NCBI GenBank assembly: GCA_023336875.1
Contig: JAMBLH010000064.1
Coordinates: 1 to 10,253, forward strand
Length of the DNA: 10,253 bases
Reading direction: 5' to 3'
DNA from: Actinomycetes bacterium
Lineage (GTDB): Bacteria; Actinomycetota; Acidimicrobiia; Spongiisociales; UBA5794
In this document: piece by piece, positions 1 to 6,091 of the stretch
Layout: each line of letters starts with the position of its first letter
Numbering within the stretch: position 1 is the first letter of the stretch
Translations under genes and position numbers: made by a program
The notes under the pieces: generated by a model
Databases searched by the model: none
What the model was told of the DNA's origin: nothing
The model's input: only the letters and a program-made list of their open reading frames with translations

Positions 1-270
1 GACGAACTCTACGCCCTCGAATCCTCAGCGCCTGACCAGAAGACGGCACAGGTGGCCGGCGAGACCGTCACCTCGTTGCGAGCCCTGAGAACGGCTGTCG
101 ATGGCCGAGCTGAATCCAGAGTGAAGTACCGCACAGCTGAGGCCGCTGCTGGCACCGACTCCAATGCACTCAAAGATGCAAGGGAACGCGAAGTGAGAAC
201 TTCACGGACCGTCGCAGAGGCACGAAGTGCCCTCGGCGGGGCGCTCACGAGCCTCTCCGCGGTCGTTTAG
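1..270 (+). CDS. C-terminal part of an unrecognised Ala/Arg/Glu-rich protein (5' end outside window)
   Basis: An open frame enters at base 1 and ends at TAG 268-270, giving 89 visible residues. There is no stop upstream inside the window and no convincing internal start; the GTG at 52 has no clear ribosome binding site, so I read it as the tail of a longer gene. The visible part is rich in Ala, Glu, Arg, Ser and Thr, with no membrane segment, no Cys and no motif I recognise. Its composition suggests a helical, possibly coiled-coil tail. It converges on the dehydratase gene, and only 5 bases separate the two stop codons. An antisense frame covers most of the same bases (9-248, minus) but has no supporting features. 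Function unknown. Confidence 0.55.
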   Translation, partial: DELYALESSAPDQKTAQVAGETVTSLRALRTAVDGRAESRVKYRTAEAAAGTDSNALKDAREREVRTSRTVAEARSALGGALTSLSAVV

Positions 271-275
271 CTGCA

Positions 276-1235
276 TCAGGCGTCGGACGCTGCCGAAGCG
301 CTCGGTGCGAACAGTTCGAGTGCAACGTTTCCTCCGGAGAGGACTACTCCTACCCGCATGTCGCTGAACAACTCGGCATAACGCACTACGGCGGCAGGTC
401 CCGTCGCCGCCGACGGCTCAACCACAAGTTTGGTCCGTTCAGCAAGCATTCGCATTGCGTCGAGCATCTCATCATCAGACACCGTCAAGATCGTTGTGCC
501 AGCATCCGACAGTACTTCGTACGGGATCTCGCCAATGCGGGTCAACAGACCGTCGCCGACACTGGGAACACCGGTCGCTGGATACCTGATGCCGTCGCGA
601 AGCGATCGGAACGCGTCATCCACAGTCTCCGGTTCAGCTCCATGGGCAACAATGCCATGGTGCGCAGCAACGATCGTCGCACCCGTCAATAAGCCGCCAC
701 CACCAATCGGAGTGATCACAACGTCCAGGTCCTGGACCTGCTCGATGAGTTCAAGCGTGGCTGTGCCCTGACCTGCGATCACTCTCACGTCGTCAAACGG
801 ATGCACCACAACTGAACCGCTGACGTCTACAAAATCTGCAAGAGTCTGCTCCCGCTCTGACTGGGGACAGAAGATGATCTCGGCACCGTAGCCGCGGACA
901 GCATCCACTTTGATTCGGGGGGCGTGCTCAGGCATGATGATCGTTGCCTGAATCCCACGAATCGCGCATGCATATGCCACCGCCTGGCCATGATTTCCCG
1001 ATGATTGCGTCGCAACCCCTCGGGCCGCTTCTGCCTCGGTGAGCAGCAGCACTGCATTGATCGCGCCTCGTGCCTTGAATGCACCCACCTTCTGGAAGTT
1101 TTCAGCCTTGAGGAACACGTTTGCTCCCACGAGCGAATCCAGGAACCCGGACGTGAACACAGGTGTACGGTGCACATAGGGTGCAATCCGCTCCGCTGCA
1201 GCGAGAACGTCGGCATACGCTGGAATGGCGCTCAT
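276..1235 (-). CDS. Serine/threonine dehydratase-like PLP enzyme (fold type II)
   Basis: The 319-residue product is a PLP-dependent ammonia-lyase of the threonine dehydratase/serine racemase group, expected to deaminate L-threonine or L-serine to the 2-oxo acid in the cytosol. Visible signatures are the PLP lysine in AFKARGA (Lys54), the substrate loop SSGNHGQ (78-84), the phosphate-binding glycine loop PIGGGGLLTG (176-185), and SGGN (300-303) contacting the PLP ring. EPETVDD (201-207) matches the serine-racemase metal site, with Glu201 and Asp207 retained. There is no C-terminal ACT regulatory domain, so it resembles the catabolic (TdcB-like) or racemase forms rather than feedback-inhibited biosynthetic IlvA. 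The ATG is preceded by AGGG at 8 bases and overlaps the stop of the upstream membrane-hydrolase gene (ATGA), implying translational coupling. Substrate (Thr, Ser, or racemase activity) cannot be settled from sequence. Confidence 0.92.
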   Translation of the reverse strand: MSAIPAYADVLAAAERIAPYVHRTPVFTSGFLDSLVGANVFLKAENFQKVGAFKARGAINAVLLLTEAEAARGVATQSSGNHGQAVAYACAIRGIQATIIMPEHAPRIKVDAVRGYGAEIIFCPQSEREQTLADFVDVSGSVVVHPFDDVRVIAGQGTATLELIEQVQDLDVVITPIGGGGLLTGATIVAAHHGIVAHGAEPETVDDAFRSLRDGIRYPATGVPSVGDGLLTRIGEIPYEVLSDAGTTILTVSDDEMLDAMRMLAERTKLVVEPSAATGPAAVVRYAELFSDMRVGVVLSGGNVALELFAPSASAASDA

Positions 1236-1960
1236 TGTTCTATCCCTTGTCGTGTTGGTGTTGTCGCCAGAAAGTACGCCCAGAGTGCTGTTGCCGCAAG
1301 GATATGCCAGAGTGCGTGGCCCTGTAGAAGTGATGCCGAGTCACAGAACGGACTTCCTGTCCTGCCGGCGACGAAGAACAGGAGAGCAACCGCCATTGCG
1401 ACGATCGCTGCGATCCACCAGCGTGTTCTGATAGACCCGGAACGGTGGAGTGCAATATCCTGGGCAATCAGGACAACAAGGGCAAACGCTGCAACCACGT
1501 TCGTGCTTGACGGCCAGATCAGCAGTACCGCGGTCACGGCCACTCCTGTTGCGCCGAGAATCAGCCAGACTCTCTTCTCCTTCCAGTGGAGAAGCCCTGC
1601 GATGTTCATCGTTACGATTGCGGCCATGGTGAGGAGGATCGTCGCGTCGTGCAGGAAGCGGCTTGCTGGCCCCTGTGGGCCGTGAAACAGCACACTCCCA
1701 ATACCAGTGGCGATCATCAGCATCCCAACGATGAACCTGTTCACCCTCTCGGTCCTGGCTTCCCTCACTGCGGAGATAAGCACGATGATCCCGAACAGGA
1801 CGAAAACAAGACTCGAGATTGCATTCACCGGCTGGGCAAGGAGCCCGCCACCGATGGTTTCGCAATCCGATTCACCGATTGCGAAGATGAAGCTGACGAA
1901 CATGGCGACGCGGTGCTTTCTGGCTGGGGAGGGGGCGGAGGATAGAGGCTTCACGCACAA
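1232..1960 (-). CDS. CREST-superfamily membrane hydrolase, alkaline ceramidase-like
   Basis: A polytopic protein of 242 residues with about seven hydrophobic helices. It carries the scattered metal-site pattern of the alkaline ceramidase/PAQR/Per1 (CREST) superfamily: Asp-Cys-Glu near the N-terminus (32-34) followed by AQPVNAISS (42-50), Ser89 and His93 in GSVLFH, Asp105 in FLHDATIL, and His215/His219 in HALWH. In characterised alkaline ceramidases the three histidines bind catalytic zinc, and the Ser and Asp assist amide hydrolysis. By analogy this is an amide hydrolase acting on a membrane lipid, but a ceramide substrate is not shown. The longest frame starts at TTG 1960; GTG at 1954 or ATG at 1903 (Met20, just before the first helix) are alternatives, and none has a strong Shine-Dalgarno. 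Its stop overlaps the dehydratase start by 4 bases. A TATAAT hexamer lies upstream on the same strand (2043-2048). Confidence 0.78.
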   Translation of the reverse strand: MCVKPLSSAPSPARKHRVAMFVSFIFAIGESDCETIGGGLLAQPVNAISSLVFVLFGIIVLISAVREARTERVNRFIVGMLMIATGIGSVLFHGPQGPASRFLHDATILLTMAAIVTMNIAGLLHWKEKRVWLILGATGVAVTAVLLIWPSSTNVVAAFALVVLIAQDIALHRSGSIRTRWWIAAIVAMAVALLFFVAGRTGSPFCDSASLLQGHALWHILAATALWAYFLATTPTRQGIEQ

Positions 1961-2027
1961 CGGTGTGCCAGCAGCGATCCGTCACCGATGCATCTTCAGA
2001 CGCACATCTTCCACCTACAGTAGTGAG

Positions 2028-2056
2028 TTGACCACGCCGAGAATTATATCTACGGT
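2028..2056 (+). promoter_or_regulatory. Candidate sigma-70-type promoter of the DivIVA-domain gene
   Basis: TTGACC (2028-2033) and TACGGT (2051-2056) are separated by exactly 17 bases and fit a housekeeping actinobacterial promoter (TTGACn with TAnnnT). Transcription would begin near 2063, giving a leader of about 40 bases. That leader contains the strong ribosome binding site AGGAGAGAGG (2089-2098), six bases before the ATG at 2105. The region is AT-richer than its surroundings. Confidence 0.45.
2043..2048 (-). promoter_or_regulatory. Candidate -10 element for the ceramidase-like/dehydratase operon
   Basis: On the minus strand this is a perfect TATAAT, about 83 bases upstream of the TTG start. 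No recognisable -35 lies 16-18 bases upstream (the region reads CGCGCG), and there is no TGn extension. It lies within the spacer of a plus-strand promoter candidate, so divergent transcription may compete here. Confidence 0.3.
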
Positions 2057-2104
2057 ATGATCGGGCGCGCGAGGTTGGGAGGGTGATCAGGAGAGAGGTC
2101 ACCT

Positions 2105-2875
2105 ATGCAGTCATTAACAGATCAGATCCGCGGCAGAGAGTTCACACGTTCACGTAGAGGCTTTGACGCGGACGAAGTAGCACATTTTCTCGAAAAGCTC
2201 GCAGACGAAGTCGCCGAGCTGGAAGCGGACCTCCGCAGGGAGGGCGTGAGAGCCAACGCGCTCGAACGCAAGATCCAGGCACCTCTCAAGGCTGAGGATA
2301 ACGTTGAGGCCGCATTCCTCGCCGCCGCCGAATCGAAACAGCACCTCCTCGACGAAGCACAGGATCGTGCTGACGAGATGATCTCCGAGGCCCGTGGGGA
2401 GGTGTCACGACTGGTCGAGGTTCCAAAGATGGAGGCACTTCGAGCGCAGGAGGAGAGCACTGCCGTGTTGCTTCAGGCCAAGGAACGGCTCGAGAGTGCG
2501 ACCAGGGAAGCCGCTTCGATCGAGGAGCGAGCGCTGTCGGAATCCACGCAGCTAGAGGCAGAGGCTGCCGAACGCGGTCGTCGGGCCGTCGAGGAAGCGG
2601 ACCGAAGGGCTCAGGAGACGATCGATGCCGCACGACACGAGGCTGCGATTCGGATCGCTGCGGCGCAACGTGAATCGTCGGACATCAGGGCAACGCTCGA
2701 GGCTGAGCACACGGATCTTGTGGAAAAGGTTCGCTCCCTCCAGGCTGCCGTCGTGGGAATGATCGAGTATGGTGCGGCGCGCTCACCGGCGTTGGCGGCA
2801 GTCCTTGAGCCCCAGGAGACCGATTCAGGTGCTTCCGTGATTGAGACCGACCCAGGGGCAGAAGCAGTCTCATAG
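2105..2875 (+). CDS. DivIVA-domain coiled-coil protein
   Basis: 256 residues. Residues 8-40 align without gaps to the DivIVA N-terminal lipid-binding domain: EFTRSRRGFDADEVAHFLEK matches the FTKSFRGYDEDEVNEFL segment of Bacillus subtilis DivIVA. The rest (about 35-220) is an uninterrupted Glu/Ala/Arg-rich heptad-type coiled coil, and the last 35 residues are acidic and probably disordered. Family members sit at the inner membrane face at curved sites and recruit growth or division proteins; in actinobacteria Wag31 and SepIVA are examples. The tip position equal to the membrane-inserting Phe17 of B. subtilis is Arg17 here, with Arg18 kept. That, together with its isolation from ftsZ/sepF/ylm genes, suggests an accessory paralog rather than the primary polar scaffold. 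The start is supported by AGGAGAGAGG just upstream. It is probably monocistronic, since 105 bases separate it from the next gene. Confidence 0.85.
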   Translation: MQSLTDQIRGREFTRSRRGFDADEVAHFLEKLADEVAELEADLRREGVRANALERKIQAPLKAEDNVEAAFLAAAESKQHLLDEAQDRADEMISEARGEVSRLVEVPKMEALRAQEESTAVLLQAKERLESATREAASIEERALSESTQLEAEAAERGRRAVEEADRRAQETIDAARHEAAIRIAAAQRESSDIRATLEAEHTDLVEKVRSLQAAVVGMIEYGAARSPALAAVLEPQETDSGASVIETDPGAEAVS

Positions 2876-2897
2876 TTCGCTGTTCTGTCCAATTGCC

Positions 2898-2967
2898 TTG
2901 TGTGGACCCTTCAGCCTGCCGATACATACAAGCGGTACCAGAACTCGTCGGTACCATTGTGTGGACC
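2898..2967 (+). repeat. Pair of 11-bp direct repeats in the intergenic region upstream of the BON/OmpA gene
   Basis: The 11-mer TTGTGTGGACC occurs at 2898-2908 and again at 2957-2967, with starts 59 bases apart, inside a 105-base intergenic space. Between them are two copies of the palindromic hexamer GGTACC (2934-2939 and 2950-2955), which could pair as a 6-bp stem with a 10-base loop. The second 11-mer ends only 13 bases before the ATG and just ahead of the ribosome binding site. These could be operator copies controlling the downstream envelope operon; no regulator is identifiable. Confidence 0.4.
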
Positions 2968-2980
2968 ACGGAGATGACCA

Positions 2981-4159
2981 ATGGCCAGAAAACGGGGACG
3001 AGGCGTTGCGGATGTGGCTCGGTACACGAGCGCGTCGTCACGACCACCCTCATTCGGAGACAACAACTCAGACGACGATTCGATAGCGTCTGGCACAAGC
3101 TTCTTCCTCATCTCGCTCGTCGTGTTCCTTGCAATCGTATTTGGGGCTGTCAACTTCGGAACGAAGAACATCGAGGCGAACCTCGAAGGCCGGGCTCACG
3201 CCACTCTTCTTGCCGCAGGATTCACAGACGTTGCCGTTGAGGCGGAGGGAGCAACTGTCCACCTTTCCGGCTCGATCAGCACTGAACAAAGCGAAGCGAC
3301 CGCTTTTGAGGCGGTCAGCCGACTCACAGGAGTCAACGACGTCGAGGGCAAATTGTGGCCGGTCTTCTTAGGTGAGTTGGACGAAATCGTCGTAACCGGT
3401 GACGCCATCGTTATCGAATGGGATGAGAGCTCCATCACTGTCGAAGGTACTGTTGCAGCAGAGGAGCGGCGCGTGTTCATAACCGACGCCCTATCTGGCG
3501 ACTTCCTCACGGTCGATGTTGAGAAGCTAACGATTCTTGAGGGCCTTGAGGAGGAACCCGGTTGGCTTGGCTCGACCCTTGGGTTGGTTATCAGTCTGAA
3601 GCCGACACTTGTCGAGGGGAAGATGATCGTCGATCCGAACGGGAAGTTGCTCGTTGTTGCCGGTGAGGTCGAGGGCAAGGATGTTCGTAACGAGCTCAAC
3701 GCCAAGGTAATCGAGGTCGGCGACCAGCTCGGATACGATGTCAATCCCGCGATTCGCGTATTGGTGGTCGGACCCACAGAGGAGGACATCGAGGAGCTTC
3801 AGGTCGATCTCGATGCTCTCATCGAGGGTAAGGTCGTCGAATTCGAGACCAAGAGCTTCGAGCTCACACCGAAGGGAGTCGCCCTCCTTGATGAGATCCT
3901 CTTCGCCATTCGCAAGGCGCCAGAAGTACGTCTGAGAATCGCAGGACATACGGACTCTCGTGGTTCGGATGAAGAGAATCAGCAACTCTCCGAGGATCGA
4001 GCAAACGCCGTCCTGGTGTACCTCGTGAGCGCTGGTGAACCGAGAGATCGTTTCGACGTTGTCGGCTATGGTGAAACTGATCCCGCTGATACGAACGACA
4101 CCAAAGAGGGGCGTGCCCGTAATCGGCGGATCGTGTTCATAGCCCTGGAGGGAGCATGA
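2981..4159 (+). CDS. Membrane-anchored BON + OmpA-like peptidoglycan-binding protein (ArfA/OmpATb-like)
   Basis: 392 residues. A basic and polar cytoplasmic N-terminus (1-40) is followed by a single transmembrane helix (about 41-60) with no cleavage site, then an extracytoplasmic region with three BON-like repeats. Their core strands are visible at VHLSGSIS (92-99), ITVEGTVAAEER and LLVVAGEVEGKD. The C-terminal OmpA domain (about 275-390) has the peptidoglycan-binding residues: Asp325 in GHTDSRG and Arg340 in QLSEDRA, equivalent to Asp241 and Arg256 of E. coli OmpA. This is the architecture of Mycobacterium tuberculosis ArfA/OmpATb (TM-BON-OmpA, 326 aa), which supports acid adaptation. The expected role is to tether the envelope to the cell wall. 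GGAG lies 7 bases before the ATG. Its stop overlaps the start of a 43-aa membrane protein, so the two are probably co-translated. Family assignment is firm; orthology to ArfA is inferred. Confidence 0.87.
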   Translation: MARKRGRGVADVARYTSASSRPPSFGDNNSDDDSIASGTSFFLISLVVFLAIVFGAVNFGTKNIEANLEGRAHATLLAAGFTDVAVEAEGATVHLSGSISTEQSEATAFEAVSRLTGVNDVEGKLWPVFLGELDEIVVTGDAIVIEWDESSITVEGTVAAEERRVFITDALSGDFLTVDVEKLTILEGLEEEPGWLGSTLGLVISLKPTLVEGKMIVDPNGKLLVVAGEVEGKDVRNELNAKVIEVGDQLGYDVNPAIRVLVVGPTEEDIEELQVDLDALIEGKVVEFETKSFELTPKGVALLDEILFAIRKAPEVRLRIAGHTDSRGSDEENQQLSEDRANAVLVYLVSAGEPRDRFDVVGYGETDPADTNDTKEGRARNRRIVFIALEGA

Positions 4160-4287
4160 CCTTCGTCGCAAGCCAGATAGTGCTTTGGATACTCATCGCA
4201 ACCGTGTTCGGCTTCGCCCTCGGGTGGATGGTGAACTCTCGTCGCGGCTCGAAGAAGAAAACGAAGTTCAAGAGCAGGAAGTTCTAG
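4156..4287 (+). CDS. Small single-span membrane protein (43 aa), ArfB-like by position
   Basis: ATG 4156 overlaps the TGA of the BON/OmpA gene by 4 bases (ATGA) and is preceded by GGAGG with a 4-base gap; the frame ends at TAG 4285-4287. The product has one hydrophobic helix (about residues 7-26, including WILIATVFGFALGWMV) and a strongly basic tail of Arg and Lys (29-43), predicting an N-out/C-in inner-membrane peptide. In mycobacteria, arfA is followed by the tiny membrane genes arfB and arfC, so position, size and topology suggest an equivalent partner that may help localise or stabilise the BON/OmpA protein. Sequence orthology is not demonstrated. The gene is easy to miss because of its length, but overlap, ribosome binding site and topology agree. 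Confidence 0.75.
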   Translation: MTFVASQIVLWILIATVFGFALGWMVNSRRGSKKKTKFKSRKF

Positions 4288-4337
4288 GAGGCTGCTGATT
4301 GATGGCGTGACCGACATACATTATTCAGCAGTCTCCT
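4286..4337. terminator. Hairpin between convergent genes, possible bidirectional terminator
   Basis: Arms 4286-4298 and 4325-4337 form a 13-bp stem with one G-U pair; the loop is 26 bases. The left arm begins within the TAG of the 43-aa gene, and the right arm lies just downstream of the exporter stop on the other strand. There is no U-tract on either side and the loop is long, so intrinsic termination would be weak. It may instead stabilise both 3' ends. Confidence 0.4.
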
Positions 4338-4353
4338 CGACGGCTTCGGCGCG

Positions 4354-5655
4354 TTACGAGCTCCAGGCGCTGTCGACGGCTCCTGCCATCACCGGATCGC
4401 GGTAGAGCGCTGTACGCATCAGGAGAATCGCGACGATGATCACCGATGAGGCTCCAACAACATATACCGGTACGACACCGAACACTCCTGCCAGCATTCC
4501 ACCAAGAGCCGCTCCCAGGGGCAATCCTGCCCATGCAAACGTTCTCGATGCGGCGATGACTCTCCCCATCTGATCCGGCGGCGCGAGTTGTTGACGCATT
4601 GTGACAAGGGCAACATTCACCCATGTCACACCGGTGATGGCAATGCCTGCAGGAATGATTGCAAGCCAGTTCCCCATCAATGCGACGGCGAGGAATCCGG
4701 CCCCGAGCATCGCGAGTCCAATGATGTACATCGTGCCCAACGGAATGCGCTTCGCCACGCGACCCGCAAAGGCGACACCGATCGATCCAATGGCGGCCTG
4801 AGCTGCGAAGAAGAGCGCGATCTGAGCCCCGCCCTCCGTGAGTACCCCTCCCTGGGTAACGTCCAGCCCGAGTACCTCTTGTGCCACGAAGAGCACGAGA
4901 AGGGCTTCAAGGGGTTGGAACACGAGGTTCGTCATCGTTCCTCCGAGCGTTCCCCATTTCAGCCGCTTGTCGGCAAAAAGAACTTTCACGCCAGATGAGA
5001 TGGCGCTCAGGAACGGCTCGTGTACCAGGCGAACCGGGCGCTTGATCGGTTTGACGCGACTCAACAGAATTGCCGAAACACCAAACGTGACAGCGTTCAG
5101 GCTGAATGCCAGACTGAAGCCGCCGGAGAGTGCTACGACGATGCCAGCAAGCAACGGTGCGGCGCTGAGGGAGAGCGTCCTTGCAATTCCCAGCCGCGCA
5201 TTCGCTTTGATCAAATCCTCGGGAAGGAGCGATCTTGTCATATACGACTGGAGGCCCGAATCGAAGAACACCGCAGCTGATCCAACCAAGAATGCAACAC
5301 CAAAGACGAATGTCTCGCTTACCCAGCCGGCTTGAGAGCCGATCGCAAGGAGAAGAAACGTCACCGCCCTGAACAGGTCGAGAACGATCAGCGTTGAGCC
5401 CAGCCGACGACTTCTGTCGAGAAATACACCCGCAGCGAGTCCGAAGAGGAGCATCGGTGCTGTCTCCGCGGCTGCAGTCAATCCAAGGTCAAAGGGATCC
5501 CCGGTCAATGAGAGTACGAAGAGGGGGAGAGTGAAAAGCGCGACATAGTCGCCGAAGAGCGAAATCGCCTGTCCGCCGACTATCGGGGTCAGGTTCCGTT
5601 TCGCTCTCAACCTCTTCTGAAGCGTCGAAATCCCTACCGGATCTGGTGCATCCAC
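4354..5655 (-). CDS. Major facilitator superfamily exporter (EntS/MFS_3-like)
   Basis: 433 residues with about twelve hydrophobic helices in two six-helix halves joined by a basic loop near 205-230. The first helix carries the SLFGD motif (Asp36), and the loop between helices 2 and 3 has a classical motif A, GVFLDRSRR (76-84). These features are typical of the MFS_3 branch (enterobactin exporter EntS, DHA3 drug exporters), so proton-driven efflux of a small molecule is likely; the substrate is unknown. The start is GTG 5655 (an ATG at 5664 belongs to another frame). No Shine-Dalgarno is present, but TACGAT at 5664-5669 on this strand would place the transcription start within 1-3 bases of the GTG, so a leaderless mRNA is plausible. 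It is transcribed alone, convergent with the BON/OmpA operon and divergent from the holin-like chain. Confidence 0.88.
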   Translation of the reverse strand: MDAPDPVGISTLQKRLRAKRNLTPIVGGQAISLFGDYVALFTLPLFVLSLTGDPFDLGLTAAAETAPMLLFGLAAGVFLDRSRRLGSTLIVLDLFRAVTFLLLAIGSQAGWVSETFVFGVAFLVGSAAVFFDSGLQSYMTRSLLPEDLIKANARLGIARTLSLSAAPLLAGIVVALSGGFSLAFSLNAVTFGVSAILLSRVKPIKRPVRLVHEPFLSAISSGVKVLFADKRLKWGTLGGTMTNLVFQPLEALLVLFVAQEVLGLDVTQGGVLTEGGAQIALFFAAQAAIGSIGVAFAGRVAKRIPLGTMYIIGLAMLGAGFLAVALMGNWLAIIPAGIAITGVTWVNVALVTMRQQLAPPDQMGRVIAASRTFAWAGLPLGAALGGMLAGVFGVVPVYVVGASSVIIVAILLMRTALYRDPVMAGAVDSAWSS

Positions 5656-5663
5656 GGAACAGC

Positions 5664-5669
5664 ATCGTA
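5664..5669 (-). promoter_or_regulatory. Candidate -10 element of the MFS gene (leaderless)
   Basis: Read on the minus strand this is TACGAT, matching TAnnnT. Its downstream edge is 8 bases before the GTG start, which places +1 at or next to the start codon. No clear -35 is seen. Confidence 0.3.
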
Positions 5670-5675
5670 GTCCTC

Positions 5676-5714
5676 AGGTTCGTTTTGTGCGTGCACACCC
5701 AAGGGACGAAACCT
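5676..5714. promoter_or_regulatory. Nested inverted repeats between divergent MFS and holin-like genes, candidate operator
   Basis: An inner perfect dyad TGTGC-GT-GCACA (5686-5697) sits inside an imperfect outer one, AGGTTCGT (5676-5683) against ACGAAACCT (5706-5714), which pairs with one bulged base. The whole block lies in the roughly 90-base divergent intergenic region, where a repressor could control both directions. No dedicated regulator gene is adjacent. Confidence 0.35.
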
Positions 5715-5718
5715 CGGG

Positions 5719-5724
5719 TATCCT
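5719..5724 (+). promoter_or_regulatory. Candidate -10 element of the holin-like/trmI operon
   Basis: TATCCT matches TAnnnT and would start transcription near 5731, about 16 bases before the ATG at 5747. No good -35 lies 16-18 bases upstream. It is the only -10-like hexamer I find at a suitable distance upstream of the five-gene chain. Confidence 0.28.
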
Positions 5725-5746
5725 TGCTAGATCGAAAGCGGGAGAA

Positions 5747-6091
5747 ATGGCTCAGATCCAAGACATACCAAAACTCGTAAAGGAGTTCGTTGAGCTCTCA
5801 CGCGAGTATCTGGTTCAGGAGACTCTCGAGCCGGCGAAGAAGCTTGGCCACTTTGCCGGGTACTCCATTGGAGCTGCAGCACTGTGGGCAACCGCACTCG
5901 TGTTGTTGTCGGTTGCGGGCCTGCGAGCCCTCATCGATGTTCTCGATCCCGGTCCCTATTGGGAAGCGCTCGGGTATGTGATCTTCAGCCTTCTTCTCGT
6001 CGGCTTCATCGCGCTCCTTGTGAAGGTGATGCCTGATCGAGGTGTCTACGATTCCCCATTGGAAGTCGAAGAGCCAGGAGACCAGACATGA
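5747..6091 (+). CDS. Holin-X-like (Phage_holin_3_6-type) membrane protein
   Basis: From ATG 5747 the product has 114 residues: an amphipathic charged N-terminus (1-33, with LVKEFVELSREYLVQETLEP), a first transmembrane helix (about 36-62), a short DPG-containing turn, a second helix (about 73-94), and an acidic tail. This pattern matches the actinobacterial holin-X family, whose members are common chromosomal genes of unknown role and not evidence of a prophage. The frame extends upstream to GTG 5687, but that start lies inside the divergent dyad and would add 20 polar residues, so ATG 5747 is preferred; GGAG is only 2 bases before it. It heads a tightly packed chain ending in trmI, and its stop overlaps the next start by 4 bases. 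Confidence 0.72.
   Translation: MAQIQDIPKLVKEFVELSREYLVQETLEPAKKLGHFAGYSIGAAALWATALVLLSVAGLRALIDVLDPGPYWEALGYVIFSLLLVGFIALLVKVMPDRGVYDSPLEVEEPGDQT

Noticed and set aside
9..248. 79-codon minus-strand frame at the window start
   Set aside because: It competes with a plus-strand frame that is open from base 1 and ends next to the convergent dehydratase stop. The reverse translation is Ser/Ala/Arg-rich with no motif.
1005..1685. 226-codon plus-strand frame antisense to the dehydratase and ceramidase-like genes
   Set aside because: It lies opposite two genes with clear family motifs. Its translation is low-complexity, Cys/Arg/Ala-rich and motif-free, with no ribosome binding site.
3527..4171. 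214-codon minus-strand frame antisense to the BON/OmpA gene
   Set aside because: No start signal or domain; it mirrors a well-supported OmpA-domain coding region.
4299..4324. Small RNA or riboswitch in the hairpin loop between convergent genes
   Set aside because: The loop shows no further stable pairing and the intergenic space is only 66 bases, so nothing supports an RNA gene.
5687..5746. Upstream GTG extension of the holin-like gene
   Set aside because: It begins inside the divergent inverted repeat, would place the start upstream of the only -10-like element, and adds a polar segment not expected in the family.
5747..6091. Prophage or lysis module suggested by the holin-like protein
   Set aside because: Holin-X-like proteins are common chromosomal genes in actinobacteria. 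No endolysin, integrase, phage structural gene or attachment repeat is present, and the neighbours are housekeeping genes.
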